From Chlorops oryzae (taxonomy: Eukaryota > Arthropoda > Insecta > Diptera > Chloropidae), in the NCBI GenBank assembly GCA_020466095.1, contig CM035806.1:139931934-139995933 (forward strand): DNA of 64,000 nucleotides, in the 5' to 3' direction. Numbering within the stretch: position 1 is the stretch's first letter; the number at the start of each line of letters is the position of its first letter. Positions 36,700 to 48,557 of this stretch are shown piece by piece. Under the pieces are notes generated by a model. The model did no database searches and was not told where the DNA came from. It saw only the letters and a program-made list of their open reading frames with translations. The translations under genes and the position numbers were made by a program.

Positions 36700-38361
36700 A
36701 AGGACTTTGATGAACTCACTTTAAGGACTAACAAAATGAAAAGAAATGAAGTTTCTTTAATGATTGTTAGGTATCCATTTAAGTAGCGATGATTCTTTTA
36801 TTTCTTCCATTTCAAAGGCTTAGCTCTCAATTGGCAGTGCGCACTTTTTGTCCTTAAGATAAGGATCCTGAAAATATCCAACGTTTTCCGGCTTTTTCAT
36901 TTCATTTCCTCACGTTGGTTGTTTTTTTTTTTTTTTTTGTATTATATTATATTATCTACCCTTTTATTTTCTTCTTCCCAAAGGCGAGTGAATTTTGTTC
37001 CTATTTCGATGAGAAGACATGCTACTAGTCCATTCGAGGAACAGGACAAAATCTTTCTTGTATTCATTCTTTTTTTTTCCTCACAAATTTTCCTTGCGAT
37101 TTTAGGTTTCATTCACTTTTACTCGTTTATTCCTTTTTTGTTTTTGTTTTTGTTTTTTTTTTCCTATTTACTTTTCCGTATTTTTGTGCATTTTATGTTG
37201 GAAAAGTAAAAACTAAATTGCAAGCAGGAAAAGAAACTAAAGCTAAACGATCATCCAAGCGACGAACGAAACCAGAAGCTGTACCGGACCGCACCGAACC
37301 GGGCGAGACGAAACGAGACGAGACGAGACGTGACGAGAGGGGGTGGCGGGCCTGGCCGGACGAAACCGAACAAAATAGAAGAGATGCGAAAGGAAGACTC
37401 CTTTCGACCGCCGCCAGAGTACATTGATTTAACAACATTAAAGGCATTTGTAACTCGTTAAGGAGATTTGTGTGCCTGTCTGCCGTCGTTCTTGTCGCTT
37501 TTCTTTCCTCCCACCCGATTCGACGCTCTCGCCTCTCGCTCTCTCGCTATCTCGCTCTGTCGCTCTGTCGCTCTCTCGCAATGCCTCATTCTCTTTGCTT
37601 GACACTGCAAGGCGTTGAGATTGGATTTACTGCTCCATTGTGGCTGGCTTGGCTTGGTTTAGGTTTAGGTTTAGGTTTAGGTTCAGGTTTAGCTCAGCTT
37701 GGCTGGCAGCCGTGTGAGGATAACGAGATCTGACAGTGGTAGCGATGCTTTCCGCTAGAGTCCTTTTCACTGTCTCACTGCATTACTAGCTTGGCCGTCT
37801 CGCATGTGCAACTGACGGTTCGTTTGCTTCTTCGATTCATGTGTGTATTTATGTGTGTGTGCGTGCGAGTGTATGCGAGTATGGGCCTGCGTGGACTCGT
37901 GTGTGTAAAAAGGCTGCCTCGTCTTAAGTGATTTAGACAAAAAGTTTGATTTCGAGCTGTTTATGTCTACCGGCATCGTTGTTGATGTTTTCTTTGTTTT
38001 TTTTTTTTATTTCTTCTCCTTATTGTTTTTGTTGTTTTGTTCCACTGCTATTGTTGTTTATTGGTGATATTGTGTCATTTTGCTTACTGTGGGGAATTTA
38101 GTTTTGTGTTAATTTTTTTTTTTTACCGACAACGTGCAAGTTTTAATTTACCTTTTTTTGGAGGAAAATTTGAATTGAAATAGAGAAAGAAAATTTTCAT
38201 TTATTCCTTGGAATCGTTGAATTAAAACGAATGTTTTTCTTTGCAATTAAATTTGATTTATTCGAAGAACTTTTCGATTTCTCATCAGCATCAATTCAAC
38301 AAAATTTTTAAGCTCTTTTTGCACTGATTGATCCCACGGTCTGTTATATCTATGGAATCCA
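36700..38361. other. Non-coding DNA with simple repeats
   Basis: No supported gene. It holds GAGAC pentamers (37304-37330), CTCTCGCT-type octamers (37528-37580), a short (TTTAGG)n tract (37658-37692) and TG-rich sequence near 37840-37870. Confidence 0.5.
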
Positions 38362-38386
38362 CTGACTACTTTTATTCTAGGTAAGT
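38362..38386 (+). promoter_or_regulatory. Weaker candidate recursive splice site (ratchet point 3)
   Basis: CTGAC at 38362-38366 could serve as a branch point, followed by ACTTTTATTCTAG ending at 38380 and then GTAAGT at 38381-38386. The strand and order match the two stronger sites and the spacing is about 11 kb. The pyrimidine tract is short, the acceptor is TAG rather than CAG, and a dispersed repeat starts about 65 bp downstream, so a chance match is quite possible. Confidence 0.3.
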
Positions 38387-38444
38387 TATAAGTAGGTAGA
38401 AGTGTCAGCTCATGCTCGAATAGGCACACAAATTAGGAAAATAA

Positions 38445-38620
38445 GCCCGTTGTGATACCACGAAAGACAGGAATACCCCTATGGAACGGATTTCCTAATG
38501 AGCTTTGCTATGTCCGACAGTTTCAGGTCTGAGAGCTCAGTAAGGCTATAGAAATAAGGTGACCCAATTAGGGAGATTGATATGGAACTGTTCGTGGAAG
38601 TGTATGGAAAGGTTAGTTTT
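38445..38620 (+). repeat. Dispersed repeat fragment containing GTTGTGATACCACGA
   Basis: GCCCGTTGTGATACCACGA and the following diverged stretch (with TCTGAGAGCTCAGTAAGG near its end) match the opening and order of the sequence at 62930-63055. Two diverged copies in one window indicate an interspersed family, perhaps the 3' part of a non-LTR element. Extent is approximate. Confidence 0.55.
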
Positions 38621-38849
38621 TATTGATCATTCGTTTGTACCTCTGAAGGCACAGCTCAGTAAATGAGTGAAAACATATCTATCTAATATCTATCTTTATC
38701 ACAACATGTTCCTTCGATCTAAAAGATCATAAAATGGCTATTTCTATGCCTGGGGGGAATTTCAATACTGTAACACTCTTCGTGCCTTTTCTCTTCAGCT
38801 CATTGAAGATTTTTCAATATTTATTATTGTACAAATTTATATGTATGTG

Positions 38850-39663
38850 CCCAGCAGGCATTTTTACTCAAAATAAGCTCAAAATTAGCTACTTATGAGT
38901 TGAAAAAATTTGGTTCAAAGTCTGAAATAGCTATACGGGAGAGAAATATGAGATACATATGAGCTACATATGAGCGCATTTGGCGCACTTTTCTGAATTC
39001 ATTAAGAGCTCAATATGATATGAATTAATAGCTCAGGCCGAGTAAAAAAATATTCATTTTCATATTTTATTGTAAAACCTAAGAATTTAAGGCTGCCGGT
39101 AGTCTAGTGGTAGTGTGCTCGGTTTCTAATCTGAAGGTTGTGGGTTCGATGGTGTCTGGGGGGTATCTATTCGTCACGTTAGCTTAACTACAGCGAAGAT
39201 GCACAGAACAGTAAGTCTTACGGATTATTTAGTGCTTTTTATATTTATCAAATGCCTTTTCCGAGATTTAGACCTCTTACCTCTGAAACATGGAGCCACC
39301 ACTCGACCTCCTCAGCGAATGATACTGCTTTGTATGTTTTGTTAAATAGTGTATATAAATTTAAAACGCACTCTGACAAATTTTTGAATATGCTCCACTA
39401 GAAGGCTTTGGACCTTTTATCAGTTTAAAAATAAGAAAATTCATTTCATTTCAGTCAGTATTAGCTCACAAATACGTCATTTTTTGATAAAAAAAAAAAA
39501 AAAAAAAAAAAAACCTAAGGATTGATGTCATTATGAGCTCATTATTAGATCACAACGAGATTGATTTGCGGTTTTCAATTTCAATCTCATATTTAGCTCT
39601 TCTTAAGCTCATTGTGAGCTAGAAAAAAATTCTCAATTTTGTGAGCTCCATTTGACTGCTGGG
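38850..39663. mobile_element. CCCAGCAG...CTGCTGGG element, host of a SINE
   Basis: Left end CCCAGCAGGCA and right end GACTGCTGGG are inverted repeats, flanked by TGTG and TGTA. The interior repeats GAGCTCATA/CATATGAGC-type motifs many times. Without the 0.42-kb SINE inside it (39088-39509) the element would be about 390 bp. No coding capacity. Ends resemble those at 33319 and 42204. Confidence 0.65.
39088..39509 (+). mobile_element. tRNA-headed SINE with poly-A tail, target duplication and nested position
   Basis: The 5' part (39091-39163) is tRNA-like, with an A-box-like TAGTCTAGTGGTA and a B-box-like GGTTCGAT. The segment TTTCTAATCTGAAGGTTGTG resembles the anticodon arm and variable loop of tRNA-Arg(UCU). 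An unrelated body follows, ending in a run of about 25 A. AAAACCTAAGAATT before it (39074-39087) and AAAACCTAAGGATT after the A run (39510-39523) form a 14-bp target-site duplication with one mismatch, as expected for LINE-assisted insertion. It interrupts the CCCAGCAG element. Confidence 0.7.
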
Positions 39664-42203
39664 TGTATACTCTCTAAGCCGGAAATGGTCACACTCACAT
39701 CTAAGGTCGCAAATTCCAATGTTGGTGAGCACTTGCCTAACAAAAATTTCTCGCCCTTCGCGTTCCACTTAAGATCTTCCACTCTCTCGCTTAAATCACG
39801 TAACCAAATCAAATTTAATTGCATGCTCTACTTAAAGTACTCGAGTCAGCAGTCAGCAGTCAATAGCCAACAATCATCAGCGAGCAGTCCGTCGTCCGTC
39901 ATCGTACTTCGTACTTCGTAGTCCGTAGTCAGTACTCAGCGCTCTTAGTCAGCAAGTCGAGCATATAAGCTTAGCTGGCAATGCTTACAATTGTTCAGAG
40001 TTGTTTTTGTTGCAGCTAGAGTTGTTGTTATTGTTGTTACGGTTGTTGTTGGCAAATTTATTTTTGTTTTCTTTTGAAAAGATGTCACTAAAAACCTCAA
40101 CACTGTTTAAGCTCTCATGTCTACATGCAATATCCTAATAGTATTTCTTACATTCCCCATTGAATTTCATTTCCTGCTTGCTTCAATCTCTTTGGGTCTC
40201 ATCCTTTCTCTATCTTCATCTTTCGTTCTCTCGTTACCCTCGTTCCATCTCTTTTACGATCACCCTTTCTGCAACATTTACCGCAATGCTTTTCGCATAG
40301 ACACTGGAAGCATTATTTGTTCGAGGGAAACTTCTTGTTTTTTCTTTAACTTTTCTTCTACTTCCTTAGTCCTTAGTCGCGTAGTCCTTGTAGCTAAAAC
40401 TCAACCAAACTCGACGACTCGACTCAGCTCAGCTCAGCTCAGCTCAATTCAATTCAACTCAACTAAAATCGACTCGACTCAACTGAATTTCATTCAATTC
40501 GTTTCGGTTCAGTTCAGTTCAACTTAAATAAGCCAACGCTAAGGCTGTGGCTTTAAACTGAGGCCGAGGCTGAGGCTGAGCTCGAGGCTGAGGACAATGC
40601 CGAGACTGGACTGGGCCAGAGTTTGAACTTGGATCTCTCAAACAAATTGAAGTATATCATACCTACTGAGTCCAAAGGCATGTTGCCCGTAACCCAACGA
40701 AGTTTTTTCTCATCCTTTTTCGCTTGACCCATTGTATTGAAGCTTGATGCCTGTTCATTTGTTTCTGTTATGCTCTGTTCTGTTCTGTTCCGTTCTGTTC
40801 GGTTCGGTTTGGTTCGGTTCTGTTGTGTTTTGCTCGAATTGCTATTTGCTTGAGTAAACCTTAACAGCAACAAAAATTCTCAATATTTCTAATGTCTTAC
40901 ACGACACAACAAGAGGACAACGATGAAATTGAAGACAAGGACGATGATGGCAAGGACCAAGACGATGTTAAAATTCATCTTTCAATAGGCAGCAACGCTT
41001 CAAAGACTTCTGTTTGGGTTGAGCTGAACTATAAAGCAAGAAAAACATAAGCAACAATAGCACAACAATAAAAAACAAAAAACAAAAAACAAAAAAAAAC
41101 AAAAAACAAAAAAACGCAAAAACAACAGCAACAACAACAAAAATATCTAATGCATTTTACAGTCAAAAGTCGATATACATTGTGTCTACGGCTTCTCGTT
41201 GTCATCCTCGCTCCTCGTTAGCCGCCTCTATCGTCCATGGGGTCTCCGTGTTGGACTCTTTCGTGTCCTTGTGCTTTTGCTAAGTGCTCCTAAGCCTCAT
41301 CATTTGTCAGGCCGCAGCATTAGCAAAGGCAACAGCGGCGGCTTTTATTTTGACATTTCTTCTTCTATTTCCTCTCGTTTGGTTACCAGCCCTGCGCGCA
41401 CTTTCAATCTTCGTGCATTTAAAGTTGCATACTTTTAGATGTCTTCAGATGCCTTGCCTCTATGAAGGCATTGCGGTAAGCAGTTTGAATTCTGTTGATC
41501 CTGTTGTCTGGTGTATTGTGTCGTTGTTGCTGGCTAGTTTGACTTTAACTTCCGACATCGACATCGACTCCGACCCCGACCCCCCAGCCTTAGTGTGAAT
41601 CGGACTGTGACTTGCCTTTATATTTTCGTCATGGATTCTTGAGATGCCTTAACTTAGTGTCCTGCTTACAATTGTTGTTGTCGTTGGTTTCGTTGCTGCT
41701 GCTGTTGGATTTTCTTGTAAGCGCAGGCATTTTATGTCTCAGAATGGCTCCCCCTTAAGGAAGTTAGTGGAGTCCTGCATATTTGCCTGTTGCTCACAGT
41801 ATCCTTGCAGTAAAAAGGATTTTCATCATTCAATTGGAAATAATTTTGGTAATATTTCATTGACGCACACAGCAACAACTAAACCTATAACGTATACGGT
41901 ATACCGATTGATGACATCACCAGTGTCCACAGCCAATGCCAGTTGCGAAGTGAATGTTTGAATTATTATTTAAAATTAAAATTAAAATCGAAGTCAAAAC
42001 TTGAAATCGAAACCGAAATAGAACGAAAGGAACGAAGACAAATGAGTCGAAATGAAATGAAAAGGAAATAAAAAGGAAAACCCAATCGAATTTCTTGAAA
42101 CGAGAAAACATTGGCAGAAAGAACATTTATTTATTATGCTATTAAATTCTTGAATTTTCTGCATTCAAATTTGATCATCTACTTATGTATATATACATAC
42201 ATA
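39664..42203. other. Non-coding DNA with pentamer and hexamer arrays
   Basis: No supported gene. It holds GTCAGCA/GTCCGTA-type heptamers (39841-39950), CAGCT/CGACT/AATTC pentamers (40413-40530), GAGGCT hexamers (40562-40596), GTTCT/GTTCG pentamers (40772-40822), an AAAAAC tract (41065-41115) and GACATC/CCGACC hexamers (41555-41585). Confidence 0.5.
40413..40530. repeat. Mutating pentamer array: CGACT to CAGCT to CAATT
   Basis: Successive blocks of related pentamers (ACTCG, CAGCT, CAATT, CAACT, GTTCA) change type along the array while the five-base period persists. Confidence 0.85.
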
Positions 42204-42447
42204 CCCAACCGGAAACGTCCCGATGAAACAATCAATGATTTCAGCATGACATAGAGCACATGTCACGAATTGGTAATCGAATTTTGAGTAGATCTACTCC
42301 ATCGCGTCGATACCTCTATCGATGACAATGCAATTGGAGTTGCGATAAAAAGCTTCTCCTCTCGATGGCAATGCTCAAATTTTACCCTTGATATCCTTGA
42401 TGAAAATATTAATGAATTGGTCCGTTATGAGAAAATTTCCGGCTGGG
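42204..42447. mobile_element. 244-bp MITE with CCCARCCGGAAA ends
   Basis: The left end CCCAACCGGAAA and the right end TTTCCGGCTGGG are inverted repeats with one or two mismatches, flanked by TA on both sides. No coding capacity. The CCCA end links it loosely to the elements at 33319 and 38850. Confidence 0.65.
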
Positions 42448-43680
42448 TAGTTACTTACTTGTTCGCATCGAGCAACTCCCCAAAAGCATGCAATGAAATT
42501 TTCCATTTATATGCGAAGCCAAATATTTTGTAATAATTGAGCAATTGTGTTGAAATTGATTTTCAGAATTCATTTAAGAAACAATTACAGAAATATGAAA
42601 TGATTTGGTCAGTTTTCCGAGCAAATCGATTGAGTCGGAACCACAGAGTGTCCGAAGCATGATCAGAATTTGAATTTTCGTCTTGAGTTTAAGAAATATT
42701 TATATTGGTTAAATTTTTGAGGGTTGTGTTCTTTTTTTGTTGTTTTTCTTTTTAATCCTTTTTTGCCGTTTATTTAAAAGTTCGAAGAATTTAATTACAT
42801 CATCTTAATTTGAAATAAGTAGAAAGATTAAGGAAAAATGCCACCCCCGTCCCCAAAAAATATGCAACGAAATGTGCCGCTCGAGCGCAATTCAATCAAA
42901 GTTCTACACTGGACAATGGAATACACAAAACGGCGAAAGGATAGTCAAAGAGAGCTAGCATATTAAAGAAGGACACGAGAAATGCATTCGCAATTTGAAA
43001 GTCGGAGAAGGCAACGCAGCACCATCGTCCGGCCATTGTCTGTTGCCCAAGCGAGCACAAAGCTGACAAAACTTTTTTAATGTAATTGAATTAAATTGCG
43101 AAAACCGAAAAGCGAAAAACGAAGTGAATTAAACAGGTTGCTTTTTTATTTAATTTTTTTTTTTTTTTTTTTGCTAACTGTACCGAGCACGAACGCACGC
43201 CGACGCCTTCGACCAACGCGCGGAAGTATTGCGACAATGCGGCCAGGGAAGACGCAAGTTCAGACGTTGTGGTTTCTTTCTTTGAAGTCTTCTTCTTTGA
43301 ATGAAGAGAATAGCTCCTAGGATTGCCGGCAGGGTGACCGAGAGAGAGAGAGAGAGAGACGGAGGAACCGGCTATTGGCTTTCAGACGAAGGATGAAGCT
43401 TGGATGCATAATATATTGCATCAAATCCTTCTCGTTTCTTGCGTCTCGCCTTCAACACTCAAGGACCCTTCCCGGTTGTGCCTCCTGTGGCCGGCTCAAA
43501 ACTCTTTCAACAACAGGAACGCTCAAGCGTTAAAACATTTTTTCATTTATTTGCTTTTTTTCCCTTCGATTCGAAAACACTTCTTTTTTTCTTGTTTTGG
43601 AAGGGAATTCCCTTGGTGCTTTGCATTTTCGTCTGCAAATTGAAAAAGTAAGCCTGACAACACTGTAAACTTTAAGAAGT

Positions 43681-43706
43681 TCGTCCGTCCGTCCGTCCGT
43701 CCGTCC
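43681..43706. repeat. (TCCG)n microsatellite
   Basis: Six TCCG tetramers, the same unit as the array at 35131-35160. Confidence 0.95.
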
Positions 43707-44246
43707 ATTTATATGTACGTACTTTCAGTACCTAGTCCCGCCCAGCAGCCTTCCGTTGTTCCATTGCGTTGCATGGCCTTGCAATGCGGTTTTGCAGCAG
43801 CCGCCGAAGTTTGCAAAGTTTCGAAAGTTTTTTCGTCTTTTTTACATATTTTTATATTTCTTTTTTTAATTTTTTTATTTTTTATTTTTTATTTTTTTGT
43901 TTTTTGGTCTTCCACACAATGTCGTCTGGCGTTTTTTCTTGAGCCGAGCTTCTTTTCAACGCACTAATTTCGACTTTCCCGAACCCGTGCGAAGTGTTTC
44001 TATTTGAAAATATGTTTTATTTTTTGGCTTTCTTTTTTTTGCGCTGTACTACATATTTCCTTTTAAAAAACTTTTTTTCCTCCTCTCTTTGGCTCGTACT
44101 AATTTGACTGTTTTTTTCACTTCAATTGAGTGATTTATTTGGCGTAAAAGATTACTTGCGGAAAAGATTTAAGCGGATATCTAAACGACTTTTTATCTAC
44201 TTCTTTTTTTACTTTTATTTTTTCCTCCTTGTCATGCTCTTTGTCA

Positions 44247-44278
<32 letters not shown>
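44247..44278. repeat. (GTC)n microsatellite
   Basis: Ten to eleven uninterrupted triplets. Frames through it are poly-Val artefacts. Confidence 0.95.
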
Positions 44279-45949
44279 CTTCCATCGTTTCGGCATCTGC
44301 CTCTCTTCTTCAGCTTGGCATTCTCTCCTGGCTTGTTTGTTAAATACGGGTTAAGTTGCTGTTGGCAACTTTGTAACTTTTTCCGCAACTCTTCCGCAAA
44401 TTCGCGTCGCTGACGAAAATGAAAATTTGCAATGAATTTGTAATTAATTTTCGCTTTGCACTTTGTGTGGACTCAGTTACTCGAATCTCTTTGCTACAAT
44501 TTAATTCTATCTTTTGTTTCATTTCGTTTCTTTTCTGTTTTATTTTTGTTTTTTCTTCGTTTTTTTCTTAATTTTTGTTTTTTTTTTTTTCATTTTTTCC
44601 CTTCGCGATTTAACTTCGTTCGTCGTGGCCTTTGTGCTGCTTCGTTCGCATTATCCAATTGAAAAAGTAAAAATGAAAATTAATTGGAAAACTCATTTCA
44701 TTCTATGCGGCCAAGACGCTAAAGAACTTCTTAGCTTACCTCGATCGAGCTTCCTCACTCTTCACTATCATTCTGTAGCACTTTCCCTTTTGCTCCAACA
44801 TACATACATGTGTGCGTCCCTTTCGCTCTTGGTTGCAATTTAGTCTAGTTGGTGGTTTGCTGCGTTCAAATCAGCATTTTCGGAATGGCATGCGAAAAGA
44901 AATAATTGCTTGATTTAGTAATTAGCGTGATTTTAGGCGTTATTCAAATTGAAACTGGACTTTGAATACATACAGATTAACAAAGCATTCCCAATTTTCG
45001 ATTCGATTTCGTTTTCAGCTCCCTTTTGTGCGTCTTCCTTTCTTTTAGTCGTTCGATTTCAAATTACCAATGCTAAAGCAGAAATTATTTTACCCAAAAA
45101 AAAAAAAAAAACATCGTTCTCTGTCTCTCTATCATTGAACGCATTAAAAGGCTTGAAAGGATTTTGATAAATTGAAACAAACAAAAAACTCCTCCCGAAG
45201 GGATTTCGCAAAAAAAAAACTCAAAATTTTATGGCAATATTTCTCGTCGTTTCGTATCCTTAAATATGCGTTCAATTGCAGTGTCCTTTTCGTGTTCGTT
45301 GCATCCCTGCGACTCATTCACCTGTTGACAAATTTCCTTATCCCTTCGCGCTTATTCACGCCATTTGTTTTTTTTTTTTTTTTTCTTTTTCCTCATTTTA
45401 CTGATTTAAAGTTTTCATGTGGTTCATGTGGCTTTCAACATGAAAAAATGCTGAAGAAAAAACAAAATAAAATGAAAAAAAAAAATTACAAATAAAATAG
45501 AAATAAAAATAAAGTTGGCAAACTTCCGACAAAAGAAAAAGCCAATAGAAAAACTGGCACTCAAATTTTGCGAGTGTTGCTTGTGTTCATAAAATTTTAA
45601 TGAATGCTATTTTCACACTTCTTCAACGTCAGTGCTTCGAGTTTTATGCTTTTTTTTATTTTATTTTTTTTTTTTTTGTATTTGTCCGCCACTATCCGAT
45701 GAGGTCAAAGGTTCACGATTGACGATGGCGAATGGCAAATGGCGGAGGAATTTTTTTTTTTTTTTATTTATTCGAAAATGCAAAAAATTGCTGGAACTTA
45801 ACTGCCGCGGTGTGGGATTAAAAAAAAATATAAAAAAATAAAAATTAATATTGAAATAATGAGGGGCTGTTTTAAAAGGGCCTTTGATTCTCGCTGTTCG
45901 GGAATCTCGTTTCTCTGGAGAAGAGAATACTTTACTAGGTCTATTAACA

Positions 45950-46275
45950 GTAAGTAGCTTAAAACGGTGCTAATATGAGTTCATTAAGAGCTTATTGTTA
46001 GGTCATCAAGAAATCAAGAGTAATGCAAGAATGTTTTCAGATTGATGTGTTTATGACACCCAAAATCAATGTGGTTTCCCGTTCTCGTTTAAAAGTTCAT
46101 ATTGAATGACGACTGATCTCTTTTTGATCTCATATTGATCTCTTTTTGATCTCATATTGATCTTATATTCACGTTACTTTATACATATGTCATATTGATC
46201 TCGTATTGAGCTCATATCGATGGCACTTGCTCTCATATTGATCTCATGTCAATTTCATAATACTTACAGACTTAC
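45950..46275. repeat. Short-motif repeat DNA rich in GATCTCATATTGATC
   Basis: TCTTTTTGATCTCATATTGA recurs in tandem (about 22-bp unit, 46118-46162) and diverged TCATATTGATCT copies continue to 46245. Similar TAATATTGATCT/TTTGATCTCATTG sequence resumes at 52640-52670, just beyond the transposon nest, so one older repeat appears to have been split by the 6.2-kb insertion. Confidence 0.6.
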
Positions 46276-46619
46276 ACTCAGAGAAAAAATCCCATAAAAT
46301 CAATGCGAATCCTATTGATCCAATGGTTTATTTACGATTCAAATTAGTCAATGTGACTTGGACCATAACCGCAATTGTTTTGAAATAGTTATTATAATAG
46401 TACATTTGTGCTATTATTAAAATAGTCTTAGGGCCGGTAAATGAGTTACAATTTAAACTGAAGTTTTCTTAAACTTAAACGAAAATTTTATCTAAAGCTT
46501 AAAATGAAAGTGTTTTTCAGAGCATTTTAATATGAAGTTTTACTAAACTGCAGATTAAACATAATGGGAAATATTTAGTTTTGATTTCCCAATATTTTTA
46601 AAAAATAAGTTTTTTTTAT

Positions 46620-47180
46620 CGAGACAGTGACTGATTTTTTTTTTTTTTTTATTTATAAAGAAAGAAATCCTCCGTGTTACCTATGTAGGGAATTCCCCTA
46701 GCCACGACCAACAAAGTTGTTTTTATGGTGAGGGGCATTTGGGGATGTGCTATGGAAGCTCTTCTCTCTTCCCCGTGCCTCCCGCGCCATCTACAGCATT
46801 TCTTTCCGGTGATTTGTCCCCTAATATGAACGGCGACGTAGGTTTTTTTTTTTGGCTCTTAGTGGCGACTTAAGGGGGGAACCAATTTTTAACGCGTGTG
46901 TAAACTTGTAACATGAAGTGCGAAGTTTATTGTGTTTGGTATGGGGAATCTGTCAAACTGCTGTTCTTCTGTCTAAATTAGGTTTTTTTTTTTTTTGTTT
47001 TTGTTTTTGTTTGTTAATTGCGAATTTTGTACTATTTAGGGGGGACATCACGAATCTAAGGCGATTTAGGGAGCATTTTAGAGAGAAACACCAGGCAACA
47101 CTGGAATTCTTGTGGTATTTCTAAAAAAGAAAACTGAAAATGGCTGAGCAGAAATGAAGCTGCAATATTTCATCTTTTCA
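46620..47180 (-). mobile_element. Possible 3' end of a non-LTR retroelement, minus strand
   Basis: Read on the minus strand, comparatively GC-rich unique sequence (about 46980 down to 46670) ends in TTTATAAATAAA and then a run of about 16 A (46634-46649 as T on the plus strand). The base composition differs sharply from the surrounding AT-rich DNA. No protein homology or target duplication could be established, so this stays tentative. Confidence 0.3.
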
Positions 47181-47485
47181 TCTCACTAACTTTACGAAAG
47201 CGTCTGGCCGACTGCGGCTCCCTGAAAGGAATTTTTAATTTTTTTTGGATTTTTCGATAGGTGCCATCCAAAAACACTGTGGAGACCACTTTTTAGATTC
47301 TTAATAAGAACTACTACAAAAACACATCACTCATACGCCAAGTCTTAAGTATAAAAATATGCTCTTATGTTTTCTTAAATATCTCAAGAAGCTATTCGTC
47401 GATTTAAATGAATCTTCTTTTGAATAAAAGTTTAAGCTGAGAGGTATGTTTTTAAAATAGCAAAAAAGTATTACAGAACCCGAAA

Positions 47486-47567
47486 TACACTGAAAAAATA
47501 GCCTAATTTTTGTGTATTTTTATTTTATTTTTGTTTTCTTTTTTGTGAAAAAAATTTTCTCAGTGTA
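47486..47567. mobile_element. Tiny 82-bp TACACTGAAAAA element
   Basis: TACACTGAAAAAAT at the left is nearly the inverse of ATTTTCTCAGTGTA at the right. A second such unit is at 47893-47955. Elements with CACTGA(G)AAAA ends are common in fly genomes; these are minimal and non-coding. Confidence 0.5.
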
Positions 47568-47892
47568 AAATATAAAAAGAAGTTTTCTGGATTCCTTGTT
47601 AACAATGATTCGCCGTTTGTTTCATCTTTCTATCTATATTAGTTTTTGAAATATTTAGAAAAATAAACTGCATATTTTTATACTTAAGACTTGGCGTATG
47701 AGTGATGTGTTTTTGTACCATATTGCACACATTTGTACAGGATATCAATACTGAGAGCACCTATGTGCACTTGAACTTTTTTCAATATCACACTGTTCCG
47801 CCATCCGATTTGAATATATTTTTCTTTCAAAATAAATTAAACACTAGGGCCTATTTTTTTTTTAAATTTATAGAGCGGCGTGAAACTGGGAG

Positions 47893-47955
47893 TACACTGA
47901 AAAAAATAGTTAAAATTTTCTTTTGAGTTTTGTGAAAAAAAATTTTTTGAGTGTA
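47893..47955. mobile_element. Tiny 63-bp TACACTGAAAAA element, second copy
   Basis: TACACTGAAAAAAAT and ATTTTTTGAGTGTA form the ends, and the sequence between is A/T-rich and related to the unit at 47486. It may equally be part of an inverted duplication of that unit. Confidence 0.45.
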
Positions 47956-48330
47956 AAAATTTTTTAAAAAATTTTAGTTTCTCCGTTTTATTATCTAACA
48001 TAATTTTTATAGCTCGTGCTTCTATCTCAATTGGGTGTTGAGATATTTAATTTTGAAAAAAGGCTTACCAAAAAAGGATTTTCAAGGATACTTCAAGGAC
48101 TATTGAAAATAAGAATCTAAAAAGTGGTCTCCACAGTGTTTTTGGATGGCACCTATCGAAAAATCAACAAAATTTAAAAATTCCTTTCATGGAGCCGCAT
48201 GCCTTTGCTCAACCGGCCAGACCCTTTGTCTTATTAGAGGTAAAATAAGACCGCAAAGTTCTTCCTCGCTTTCGTCCTCTTCGTCAGAAATCATACTTAT
48301 GAATATTTTCTGACAGTTATATCGAAATAA

Positions 48331-48557
48331 GTAGGGGATGCGTACTATGCTCTTGATCCCAGGGTCCGAGGTTCGATTCCCGGCACAGGCGAAACGGAGT
48401 GTAATGTTCCAAGCCTGGCACTGGTTTTTCAAAAAAAATCACATGTTAGGGGCACACTCATAAAAGGACATACACTCACACAAACACAAGAAAACCTCCA
48501 TGGTATCAGAATGGGCCGATTAACGGCCTAAGTGGCAGCCACTTCAACCTACCTACC
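48331..48557 (+). mobile_element. tRNA-derived SINE with 13-bp target duplication and ACCT tail
   Basis: A perfect pol III B box GGTTCGATTCC lies at 48370-48380, within a tRNA-like T arm (CCGAGGTTCGATTCCCGG). The A-box side is poorly preserved or 5'-truncated. The body ends in ACCTACCTACCTA. TATATCGAAATAA is repeated exactly on both sides (48318-48330 and 48558-48570). It inserted inside the Harbinger-like element and is therefore younger. The ACCT tail differs from the poly-A tail of the SINE at 39088, so two SINE families are present. Confidence 0.85.

Larger units (their letters stand above)
42448..45940. other. Non-coding DNA, T-rich
   Basis: No supported gene. It contains a short (AG)n (43340-43359), (TCCG)n (43681-43706), (GTC)n (44247-44278) and many T runs. 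Frames here are Phe/Leu-rich translations of T tracts. Confidence 0.5.
47202..48222. repeat. Foldback-type inverted repeat with roughly 100-bp arms
   Basis: The arms 47202-47302 and 48111-48222 are inverted copies with a few indels; both contain TCGATAGGTGCCATCCAAAA and CTGTGGAGACCACTTTTTAG in complementary orientation. Inside, 47318-47361 and 47671-47714 form a second inverted repeat of about 43 bp that appears perfect (ACACATCACTCATACGCCAA on the left arm). The transcript of either strand would fold into a long hairpin. It lies within the Harbinger-like element. Confidence 0.8.

Noticed and set aside
39091..39163. Genuine tRNA-Arg gene
   Set aside because: The T arm after GGTTCGAT is degraded, no acceptor stem closes, and it is the head of a poly-A-tailed SINE.
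48331..48400. Genuine tRNA gene
   Set aside because: The B box is perfect but no cloverleaf 5' half is present. The exact 13-bp flanking duplication and tail show it is a SINE.
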